DNA of 5,387 nucleotides. Origin: Candidatus Rokuibacteriota bacterium (lineage in GTDB: Bacteria > Methylomirabilota > Methylomirabilia > Rokubacteriales > CSP1-6). The stretch is taken from the NCBI GenBank assembly GCA_003220195.1, contig QHRT01000304.1, forward strand, positions 2,323 to 7,709, read 5' to 3'. Of this stretch, positions 1-4,872 are shown in pieces (position 1 is the stretch's first letter; each line of letters starts with the position of its first letter). The notes beneath the pieces were generated by a model. The model ran no database searches. It saw only the letters and a list, made by a program, of their open reading frames with translations, and was not told the origin of the DNA. The translations under genes and the position numbers were made by a program.

Positions 1-281
1 TCGACTCCTCGCGGCTCGCGGAGGTCGTCCTGGACTCGATGACGCGCGCGCTGCGGATCCCGAACCGCGGCGTCAAGCAAGCCGGGTTCTATGTGCTCGG
101 CGGCGCGGCGATGCCCGCCGTGCTGATCGAGATCGGGTTCGTCACGAACCCGAAAGAGGAGCGCAAGCTGCGCGAGTCTCGCTACCGCGACGACATCGCG
201 CGCGCTATCGTCGACGGCATCGCCGAGTACAAGCAGCACTGGGACCAGCGCATGCGGACGGCGCTCGGTCGGGGTCGCTGA
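1..281 (+). CDS. N-acetylmuramoyl-L-alanine amidase, C-terminal part (5' truncated by window edge)
   Basis: This is the last 92 codons of a zinc-dependent cell-wall amidase (Amidase_3/AmiC-like family), which cuts the bond between MurNAc and the L-Ala of the stem peptide in the periplasm. The frame is open from base 3, so the start and the zinc-binding N-terminal half lie outside the window. Visible family landmarks are a leading SSRLAEVV helix, the NRGVKQAGFYVL strand (about 63-96), and MPAVLIEIGFVTNPKEE (about 111-161). The Glu of LIEIGF (codon 129-131) matches the conserved catalytic general base of the family. The tail after the domain is short, basic and ends with TGA. An internal ATG at 39 falls inside the domain and is not a credible start. 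The next gene, rph, begins 5 nt after the stop, so the two are probably co-transcribed. Family assignment is secure; the specific paralogue cannot be told from the fragment. Confidence 0.93.
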   Translation, partial: DSSRLAEVVLDSMTRALRIPNRGVKQAGFYVLGGAAMPAVLIEIGFVTNPKEERKLRESRYRDDIARAIVDGIAEYKQHWDQRMRTALGRGR

Positions 282-286
282 GACTC

Positions 287-973
287 GTGGCGCGCGCCGA
301 CGGGCGAGCTCCGGATCAGCTGCGGCCCATCACCATCACACGGAATTTCCTCCTGCATCCGGAAGGCTCGGTGCTGGTCGAGTTCGGCGCGACGAAGGTG
401 ATCTGCACGGCGTCGGTCGAGGACAAGGTGCCCGCGTTCCTGAAAGGGCAGGCGATGGGGTGGGTGACCGCGGAGTACGGCATGCTGCCGCGCTCCACGA
501 ACACGCGATCGTCGCGCGAGAACCGCGGTCCGAGCGGCCGGTCGCAGGAGATCCAGCGCCTGGTCGGGCGCGCGCTCCGGGTCGTCTTCGAGCGCAAGAA
601 GCTCGGCGAGCGGACCGTGTGGGTCGATTGCGACGTGATCCAGGCCGACGGCGGGACGCGCACGGCGTCGATCACCGGCGCGTTCATCGCGGTGACCGAC
701 GCGCTCCATCGGATTCCCGGCCTCGATCCAACCGCGGTCATCCGCGACTGCGTGGCCGCCGTGAGCGTCGGCATCGTCGCCGGCCAGCCGGTCCTCGATC
801 TGAATTACGTCGAGGACTCCGCCGCGGAGGTCGACATGAACGTGGTGATGACCGGCGCCGGCGCCTTCGTCGAGGTGGCGCTGCTGAAGCTCGCCGAGAG
901 CGGCATCCGGAAGCTCGTCGCGCTCCAGCGGCGCGCGCTGGCGGCGCGTGACGAGCGCGTCTTCACGCTGTAA
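287..973 (+). CDS. rph: Ribonuclease PH (tRNA 3'-end phosphorolytic exonuclease) with apparent internal deletion
   Basis: RNase PH trims nucleotides from tRNA precursor 3' ends using phosphate, as a ring-shaped hexamer in the cytoplasm. The 228-residue product starts at GTG 287, which gives the usual N-terminus (DGR...QLRPITITRNF). It carries the family segments EGSVLVEFGATKVICTAS, FLKGQ, AEYGMLPRSTNTR, EIQRLVGRALR, CDVIQADGGTRTASITGA and YVEDSAAEVDMNVVMT. The two Asp of EDSAAEVD correspond to the residues regarded as catalytic or metal-binding, and the Arg of GGTRTAS belongs to the phosphate/RNA site. The oddity is at residues 197/198: FVEV runs straight into ALLKLAESGIRKLVALQ, whereas homologues such as E. 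coli RNase PH carry QGTAEGEPF plus several residues there. About 15 residues seem to be missing in frame. The E. coli protein is 238 residues; here a longer C-terminal tail (RDERVFTL) offsets the loss. Family identity is firm; full activity is doubtful. Confidence 0.95.
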   Translation: MARADGRAPDQLRPITITRNFLLHPEGSVLVEFGATKVICTASVEDKVPAFLKGQAMGWVTAEYGMLPRSTNTRSSRENRGPSGRSQEIQRLVGRALRVVFERKKLGERTVWVDCDVIQADGGTRTASITGAFIAVTDALHRIPGLDPTAVIRDCVAAVSVGIVAGQPVLDLNYVEDSAAEVDMNVVMTGAGAFVEVALLKLAESGIRKLVALQRRALAARDERVFTL

Positions 974-1574
974 GCGCCCGCTGACCACTCTCGTCGTCGC
1001 AACACTCAACCGGGGCAAAGCGCGTGAGCTCGTCCGGCTCCTGGCAGGCTGGCCGTTCACGATCGAGCTCCTCGCGGATCGTCCCGGCGCCACGCTTCCC
1101 GAGGAAACCGGCGCGACGTATCGCGACAACGCGCTGCTGAAGGCGCGCGCGGCGGCGCAACAGACGGGCGCGCTCTCGCTCGCGGACGACTCTGGACTCG
1201 AAGTCGATGCGCTCGCCGGCGCGCCGGGCGTGCGGTCGGCGCGGTACGGCGGACCGGGACTCGACGATGCGGGACGCGTCGCCCGGCTGCTCGAGGCGCT
1301 GCGCGCAGTGCCGGACGCGCAGCGAACGGCACGATTCCGGGCTGTGGTTGCGATGGTCGCGCCATCGGGCGAAGAGCAAGTCGCAGAAGGCGTGGTCGAA
1401 GGCGTGATCACACGCGAGCCTCGTGGCGCCGGTGGCTTCGGCTACGATCCCGTCTTCTTCTATCCGTCGCTGGGCGCAACCTTCGGCGAACTGCCCGACG
1501 AGCAAAAAGATCGCGTCAGCCATCGCGCCGTCGCGGTGCGCGCGCTCCGTGCGCCGCTCGAGCAAAACGCCTGA
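948..1574 (+). CDS. rdgB: RdgB/HAM1-type non-canonical purine NTP pyrophosphatase (dITP/XTP)
   Basis: House-cleaning enzyme that hydrolyses ITP, dITP and XTP to monophosphate plus pyrophosphate, keeping deaminated purines out of DNA and RNA. It acts in the cytoplasm as a dimer. The family motifs are in order: VVATLNRGKARE (residues 16-27, with N21 and K24), EETGATYRDNALLKA (52-66), ADDSGLEVDALAGAPGVRSARY (79-100, acidic metal-binding D80/D81), GGFGYDPVFFYP (162-173), and the C-terminal E181-L, K187 and SHR (191-193). The GTG at 948 gives 208 residues and overlaps rph by 26 nt. A CTG at 981, 7 nt after the rph stop, would give an N-terminus matching the E. coli protein (197 residues) position for position. 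Neither start has a clear Shine-Dalgarno, so the start is uncertain while the family is not. Adjacent rph and rdgB genes are common in bacteria. Confidence 0.94.
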   Translation: MTSASSRCKRPLTTLVVATLNRGKARELVRLLAGWPFTIELLADRPGATLPEETGATYRDNALLKARAAAQQTGALSLADDSGLEVDALAGAPGVRSARYGGPGLDDAGRVARLLEALRAVPDAQRTARFRAVVAMVAPSGEEQVAEGVVEGVITREPRGAGGFGYDPVFFYPSLGATFGELPDEQKDRVSHRAVAVRALRAPLEQNA

Positions 1575-1601
1575 CTCGCGGCCCCCAGGGCTCGCCGCGA
1601 G
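1575..1601 (+). terminator. Perfect 8-bp hairpin directly after rdgB stop
   Basis: CTCGCGGC at 1575-1582 is exactly complementary to GCCGCGAG at 1594-1601, leaving an 11-nt loop. The stem starts on the base after the rdgB TGA. No T tract follows, so it is not a classical intrinsic terminator. It could protect the mRNA 3' end or assist termination. GC-rich DNA yields some such stems by chance. Confidence 0.35.
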
Positions 1602-1612
1602 GCGCTGGTACC

Positions 1613-1648
1613 TCGCGAACGCGCGTCTGGCGGCGGCGTCGTTCGCGA
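1613..1648 (+). repeat. Second perfect inverted repeat, 9-bp arms
   Basis: TCGCGAACG at 1613-1621 is exactly complementary to CGTTCGCGA at 1640-1648, with an 18-nt spacer. It lies 11 nt after the first hairpin. No T tract follows. It could be part of a structured 3' untranslated region or a protein-binding site; the function is unknown. Confidence 0.35.
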
Positions 1649-1832
1649 TGCTCGGGCCCCATAGGTCCAGCAAGGCATCCTTGGCCCAGGGCGCCCACAT
1701 CCGCCGTGTGCACGTGCCGTACAGAGTCGACGCCGACGTCCGCTGCGGGTGCGTCGCCGCGACCAGGATGCTCATCGGATCCTTTGGTCCAGTACTCGGT
1801 CGGAGGTAGCAAGCGCATCACGGATCACGGGT

Positions 1833-1853
1833 AGCGTGACGCGCACGCTTTTT
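1833..1853 (+). terminator. Probable intrinsic terminator (short GC stem plus T5)
   Basis: AGCGTG at 1833-1838 pairs with CACGCT at 1844-1849 around a 5-nt loop (acgcg). The descending arm runs directly into TTTTT (1849-1853, the first T being paired). The stem is only 6 bp but mostly GC. The T tract is on the + strand side only, so it would stop rightward transcripts leaving rdgB. It sits 4 nt before the TTGACA box of the next promoter, an end-of-unit/start-of-unit arrangement that supports both calls. Confidence 0.5.
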
Positions 1854-1857
1854 GCGC

Positions 1858-1885
1858 TTGACAAGGCCGTGCCCCGAGCTATCGT
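1858..1885 (+). promoter_or_regulatory. Sigma70-like promoter for the DUF1800 operon
   Basis: A perfect consensus -35 box TTGACA (1858-1863) is followed after 16 nt by TATCGT (1880-1885), which matches TATAAT at 4 of 6 positions. A transcription start near 1891-1893 would be expected. It lies just after the terminator-like hairpin and is the only strong promoter-like pair I found by eye upstream of the DUF1800 gene. The -10 box is imperfect, so the call is moderate. Confidence 0.5.
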
Positions 1886-2163
1886 TCGAAACCGTCGGCC
1901 CCGCACCACGCGTCGATCTCGACCGAGGAGTCGCGAATGGAGTCGGCCCGGAGCATCGTTCTCCCCGAAGCGTGCCGAGTCGCCTGTCCGCGGCACCCAC
2001 TCGACGGGTACCGGCGGCGACGGGCAGCGGCGACGAGGTCCACGGGTTCGTTATTCCCCCCAAGCCCCCGTCAATCGTCCCGCGCTCACGGCTCACCGTT
2101 CGTCACCGTCGAGCGGTACGGCCCGCGGTCGGTGGACGCGAGAGCCTCACTCATGACAAGGGC

Positions 2164-2200
2164 GCGGCGCGCGAGCCGGCATCGAGACAGCGCGCGCCGC
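2164..2200 (+). promoter_or_regulatory. Perfect 10-bp GC hairpin in leader, upstream of the DUF1800 Shine-Dalgarno
   Basis: GCGGCGCGCG at 2164-2173 is exactly complementary to CGCGCGCCGC at 2191-2200 with a 17-nt loop. All ten pairs are G-C. It ends 22 nt before the AGAAGGAGG ribosome-binding site. It could slow transcription, shield the mRNA 5' region or take part in attenuation. No T tract follows, so a simple terminator is unlikely. Confidence 0.4.
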
Positions 2201-2222
2201 AGTTTCGTGGCGGACAGAAACG

Positions 2223-2231
2223 AGAAGGAGG
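2223..2231 (+). promoter_or_regulatory. Strong Shine-Dalgarno that fixes the DUF1800 start
   Basis: AGAAGGAGG lies 7 nt before the ATG at 2239. The same frame is open upstream to 1852, but only the ATG at 2239 has this signal and gives the normal DUF1800 N-terminus, so the 387-nt upstream extension is rejected. Confidence 0.85.
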
Positions 2232-2238
2232 CCTGAGC

Positions 2239-3645
2239 ATGGCGTACCAAGAAGACATCGCTCTGATGGCTCACCTGATGCGACGCGCGGGCTTCGGCGC
2301 TGGCCGCGACGAGCTCGAAGCGCGCCTGGCCAAGGGGTACGAGGCCACGGTCGAGGAGTTGCTCCACCCCGAGACACAACCGCCGGTCGACGTCTACACG
2401 CTGCTCCGCTATCAGCCGGCGGCATTGCTGCCGGGCGGGCAGCCCCCCATGGGGAACGTGAACGTGATGTTCTCCCTGGTGAACACGAAGCGTCCCCTGG
2501 AAGAGAAAGTGGCCCTGTTCTGGCACCACCTGTTCGCCACCGGCAATTCGAAGGTGGACAACTACGATCAGCTGCTGGAGCAGATCAATCTGTTCCGCCA
2601 GCGGGGCCTGGGCAACTACCGCGACCTGCTCCTCGAGGTCGCCAGAAATCCCACGATGCTCTTCTGGCTGGACAACAACCAGAACCACGGGACCGCTGTC
2701 AACGAGAACTGGGGCCGCGAGCTCCTCGAACTGTTCAGCATGGGCGTCGGCAACTACACTGAGAAGGACGTTCGTGAAGCGTCGCGCGCGTTCACCGGCT
2801 GGACCTTCGAGACCAAGATCCCGCGCCTGCCCTACGGGCGCTTCCCCTGGAAGTTCGAGTACCGCCCCGAAGACCACGACGACGGCGAGAAGGAATTTCT
2901 CGGCCATCGTGGCCGCCTGAACGGCGAAGACATCATCAACATCGTCGTGGAACAACCGGCGTGCGCCCGCTTCGTGTGCCGGCATCTGTACAACTTCTTC
3001 GTCGCTGATGAGCCACAGGTGCCCGCCTGGTCGATCGAGCAGCCGCGTGACCCGAAGGCCGTCGACGCCCTGGCCAAGGTGTTCAAGGAATCACAGTACG
3101 ATGTCCGCTCTGTCCTCCGCGTGCTGTTCAACTCGGACTTCTTCAAGAACGCGCGCTTCCAGCACATGAAATCCCCGGCCGAAGTGGTGGTGGGCAGCCT
3201 GCGCCTGGTGGGTGGCTACGAGATCCCCCGCCCCGGCTACGGCGATCTGTCGATGCAGCCCGCGTATATGGGTCAAGATCTGCTCAATCCGCCGAGCGTC
3301 GAAGGATGGCATACGGGTCCGGAGTGGATCAACAGTGGCTCCCTGATGGCGCGCATCAACTTCGTGGCGGACCTGGTCGGCAACACGTCGCTGCCGGGCA
3401 TCCGCGCCATCATCAACCGCCTCCGGGCCAAGGGCACGCTGAGCCCGGAGCAACTGGTGGATGGATGCCTGGACCTGCTGGGTCCAGTGGAAGTGGGCTC
3501 CGATACGCGCAAGGAGCTCCTCGAGCAAGCCAAGGAGTGGGGCGCGACGAACTGGGCGAACGAGACGAGTGCCAAGACGGCCGACCTGCGCGTTGGCCAG
3601 ATGCTCCAACTGATCGTGGCGACGAGAGAGTATCAATTCGCCTAA
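2239..3645 (+). CDS. DUF1800 family protein (COG5267-like), no export signal
   Basis: A 468-residue member of the DUF1800 family (Pfam PF08811), whose biochemical role is not established. Family landmarks are the N-terminal AHLMRRAGFGAGRDELE, the EKVALFWHHLFATG segment (WHH at 95-97), and the hallmark NENWGRELLELFSMGVGNYT (from N155). After these come DVREASRAFTGW, the AEVVVGSLRLVGGYE region, and the C-terminal NPPSVEGWHTGPEWINS block (from N351). Length is normal for the family. The first residues (MAYQEDIALM) are not hydrophobic and contain no twin-arginine motif, so the product is probably cytoplasmic unless exported by another route. It is followed after 35 nt by a DUF1501 gene, the classic partner, and then by an NHL-repeat gene, all in the same direction. 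The conserved pairing suggests a shared complex or pathway, but the function remains unknown. Family call is secure. Confidence 0.93.
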   Translation: MAYQEDIALMAHLMRRAGFGAGRDELEARLAKGYEATVEELLHPETQPPVDVYTLLRYQPAALLPGGQPPMGNVNVMFSLVNTKRPLEEKVALFWHHLFATGNSKVDNYDQLLEQINLFRQRGLGNYRDLLLEVARNPTMLFWLDNNQNHGTAVNENWGRELLELFSMGVGNYTEKDVREASRAFTGWTFETKIPRLPYGRFPWKFEYRPEDHDDGEKEFLGHRGRLNGEDIINIVVEQPACARFVCRHLYNFFVADEPQVPAWSIEQPRDPKAVDALAKVFKESQYDVRSVLRVLFNSDFFKNARFQHMKSPAEVVVGSLRLVGGYEIPRPGYGDLSMQPAYMGQDLLNPPSVEGWHTGPEWINSGSLMARINFVADLVGNTSLPGIRAIINRLRAKGTLSPEQLVDGCLDLLGPVEVGSDTRKELLEQAKEWGATNWANETSAKTADLRVGQMLQLIVATREYQFA

Positions 3646-3668
3646 ACGTCCCGAGCGTCATCAGGTGA

Positions 3669-3678
3669 GGAGGAAGAC
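3669..3678 (+). promoter_or_regulatory. Ribosome-binding segment of the DUF1501 gene (shared 10-mer)
   Basis: GGAGGAAGAC sits 2 nt before the ATG at 3681, with core GGAGG at 3669-3673. The identical 10-mer at identical spacing occurs before the NHL gene (4861-4870). Confidence 0.8.
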
Positions 3679-3680
3679 GC

Positions 3681-4811
3681 ATGGCCGCGACACAAAAAGA
3701 TCCAGTGCTGGTCACGCTGCAGCTCTCGGGTGGGAACGACTATCTGAACACGGTGATCCCGTTCAATGAGCCGCTGTACCGCGACAACCGGCCAGCGGTC
3801 GGGATCGCCGACGACCAGATCCTGCACATCGACAAAGACTACGGCTTCCATCCGGCGATGGCCCCGCTGAAAAAGGTCTGGGATCAGGGCAAGCTCGCGA
3901 TCCTGCACGGCACAGGCTACGCCAACTCGCCGCGCTCCCACTTCCGGTCCATGGACATCTGGCACACCTGCGAGCCGGACAAGGTGGGAACGGAGGGCTG
4001 GCTGGGCCGGGTGGCGCGCGAATTCGACCCCAAGAAAGAGAACGTGGTCACGACCGTCAGCTTCGGACCGTGCCTGTTCCGGGCTCTGGCAGTACCGGGA
4101 GTTCCCGTGGCATGCGTGGCCGGCCCGCTGGACAAGTACGGATTCCTCCCGGCCATCCAGGAGAAACAGGAGCGCATGAACGTGCTGAGTCGTTTCGCGC
4201 GCATGTACTCGCCCGTCGCGGGCAGCAGCGTGATGGAGTACCTCGGCACCACCGGCCTGGATGGCCTGAAAGGCGCGGACATCCTGAAGGTGGCGCCGCA
4301 GCGCTACGCGTCCACGGTGAAATATCCCAATACCCCGATCGCACGGAAGCTGCAGGGGATTGCTCAGGTGCACCTGGCGGATCTGGGAACCCGGATCTTC
4401 TACTGCGATCATGGCCCCTTCGACACCCATGCCGGCCAGAACCCTGCCCACGGCGCCCTCTGGAGCGCGGTGTGCGAGGGGCTCGAGGCCTTCATGGCAG
4501 ACCTTCGTGAGCACGATCACGCCGACAACGTGACCATCCTCCTGTTCTCGGAGTTCGGTCGCCGCGTCCACGACAACGGCTCGGGGACGGACCACGGCGC
4601 GGCGGGGCCGGCCTTCGTGCTCGGTGACCACGTCAAAGGCGGTCACTACGGCGAGTATCCGTCGCTCAAGGCGGAGAAGCTGGTTCAGGGCGACCTGAAC
4701 CCCAGCATGGACTTCCGCGGCATCTACTCGACAATTCTAGAGCGATGGCTGAGGCTGGATCCCAAGCCGATCGTCGGCGGCCGGTTCGATCAACCAGCCT
4801 TCCTGAACTAG
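3681..4811 (+). CDS. DUF1501 family protein (alkaline-phosphatase-like superfamily), no Tat signal
   Basis: A 376-residue DUF1501 protein (Pfam PF07394, COG4102-like). The family is related in fold to alkaline phosphatases and sulfatases, but its substrate is unknown. Diagnostic segments are VTLQLSGGNDYLNTVIPF (12-28, with D20), GFHPAMAPLKKVWDQGKLAILHG (55-77), and NSPRSHFRSMDIW (82-94). In the C-terminal half are FDTHAGQ (D248, H250), FSEFGRRVHDN (E291) and GTDHGAAGPAFVLG (D304, H305). The conserved Asp/His set is what one expects of metal ligands in this superfamily, so an intact active site is likely by inference. Most DUF1501 proteins begin with a Tat signal (an RRxFL-type motif); this one starts directly at the domain with MAATQKDPVLVTLQL and has no such leader. 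The start is fixed by GGAGGAAGAC just upstream. It sits between the DUF1800 and NHL genes and probably shares their transcript. Confidence 0.93.
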   Translation: MAATQKDPVLVTLQLSGGNDYLNTVIPFNEPLYRDNRPAVGIADDQILHIDKDYGFHPAMAPLKKVWDQGKLAILHGTGYANSPRSHFRSMDIWHTCEPDKVGTEGWLGRVAREFDPKKENVVTTVSFGPCLFRALAVPGVPVACVAGPLDKYGFLPAIQEKQERMNVLSRFARMYSPVAGSSVMEYLGTTGLDGLKGADILKVAPQRYASTVKYPNTPIARKLQGIAQVHLADLGTRIFYCDHGPFDTHAGQNPAHGALWSAVCEGLEAFMADLREHDHADNVTILLFSEFGRRVHDNGSGTDHGAAGPAFVLGDHVKGGHYGEYPSLKAEKLVQGDLNPSMDFRGIYSTILERWLRLDPKPIVGGRFDQPAFLN

Positions 4812-4823
4812 CGGAAAACGAGC

Positions 4824-4844
4824 GCGTTGCGGATAACCGCACGC
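4824..4844 (+). repeat. Intergenic hairpin between DUF1501 and NHL genes
   Basis: TGCGG (4828-4832) pairs with CCGCA (4837-4841) around an ATAA tetraloop. GCG (4824-4826) pairs with CGC (4842-4844) if T4827 is bulged. No T tract follows, so a complete stop of transcription is unlikely. It may set mRNA stability or the relative dose of the NHL gene. Confidence 0.35.
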
Positions 4845-4860
4845 AAGAACTCGAGAGATC

Positions 4861-4870
4861 GGAGGAAGAC
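4861..4870 (+). promoter_or_regulatory. Ribosome-binding segment of the NHL gene (shared 10-mer)
   Basis: GGAGGAAGAC lies 2 nt before the ATG at 4873 and copies the segment in front of the DUF1501 gene. It fixes the NHL start codon. Confidence 0.8.
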
Positions 4871-4872
4871 CG

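Larger units (their letters stand above)
1575..1832. other. Non-coding spacer after rdgB, no intact gene seen
   Basis: Apart from the two hairpins at its start, I see no RNA gene and no convincing coding region here. I looked for a tRNA T-arm signature and found none. On the minus strand, about 1600-1775 stays open and shows a weak transposase-like spacing of residues (a Trp, then ALLDLWG, then ARRAFARY). That reading may mark a decayed mobile-element end, but it is too weak to annotate as a pseudogene. An open + strand frame also crosses the region, but it is continuous with an out-of-frame shadow of rdgB. Confidence 0.5.
1892..2238 (+). other. Long 5' leader of the DUF1800 operon
   Basis: About 350 nt separate the predicted transcription start from the DUF1800 ATG. 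I recognise no known riboswitch class. The leader contains a perfect 10-bp GC stem near its 3' end and an open frame of 99 codons (1937-2236). That frame has a GAGGAG ribosome-binding-like sequence upstream and its TGA ends 2 nt before the DUF1800 ATG. The predicted peptide is very rich in Arg and Ser and resembles no family I know. About 79% of its codons end in G/C, but second positions are also about two thirds G/C, unlike a typical GC-rich gene, so I treat it as probably non-coding. Confidence 0.4.

Noticed and set aside
182..1411. Long minus-strand open frame of 409 codons
   Set aside because: It lies antisense to the amidase, rph and rdgB genes, which carry clear family motifs. Long antisense frames are expected in GC-rich coding DNA, and its translation is low-complexity Arg/Ala/Ser.
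1654..1688. Small imperfect hairpin with CAAGG/CCTTG arms
   Set aside because: Only 5 bp with a 3-nt loop and weak outer pairing; within chance for GC-rich DNA.
1880..1895. GTTCGAAACC resembling a tRNA T-loop
   Set aside because: The flanking bases do not form a T stem and no acceptor or anticodon stem fits around it; it overlaps the predicted -10 region.
1749..2156. Plus-strand open frame of 135 codons across the spacer and promoter
   Set aside because: It spans the terminator-like hairpin and promoter, has no ribosome site, and its translation is Arg/Ser-rich with no known motif.
1852..2238. Upstream extension of the DUF1800 frame
   Set aside because: The extension starts at a TTG inside the terminator-promoter region, has no family similarity, and precedes a strong Shine-Dalgarno and ATG that give the normal DUF1800 N-terminus.
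2086..2985. Minus-strand open frame of 299 codons over the leader and DUF1800 gene
   Set aside because: Antisense to a clear DUF1800 domain; no recognisable motifs or ribosome site.
3642..4646. Minus-strand open frame of 334 codons over the DUF1501 gene
   Set aside because: Antisense shadow of a strongly conserved DUF1501 sequence; no family resemblance of its own.
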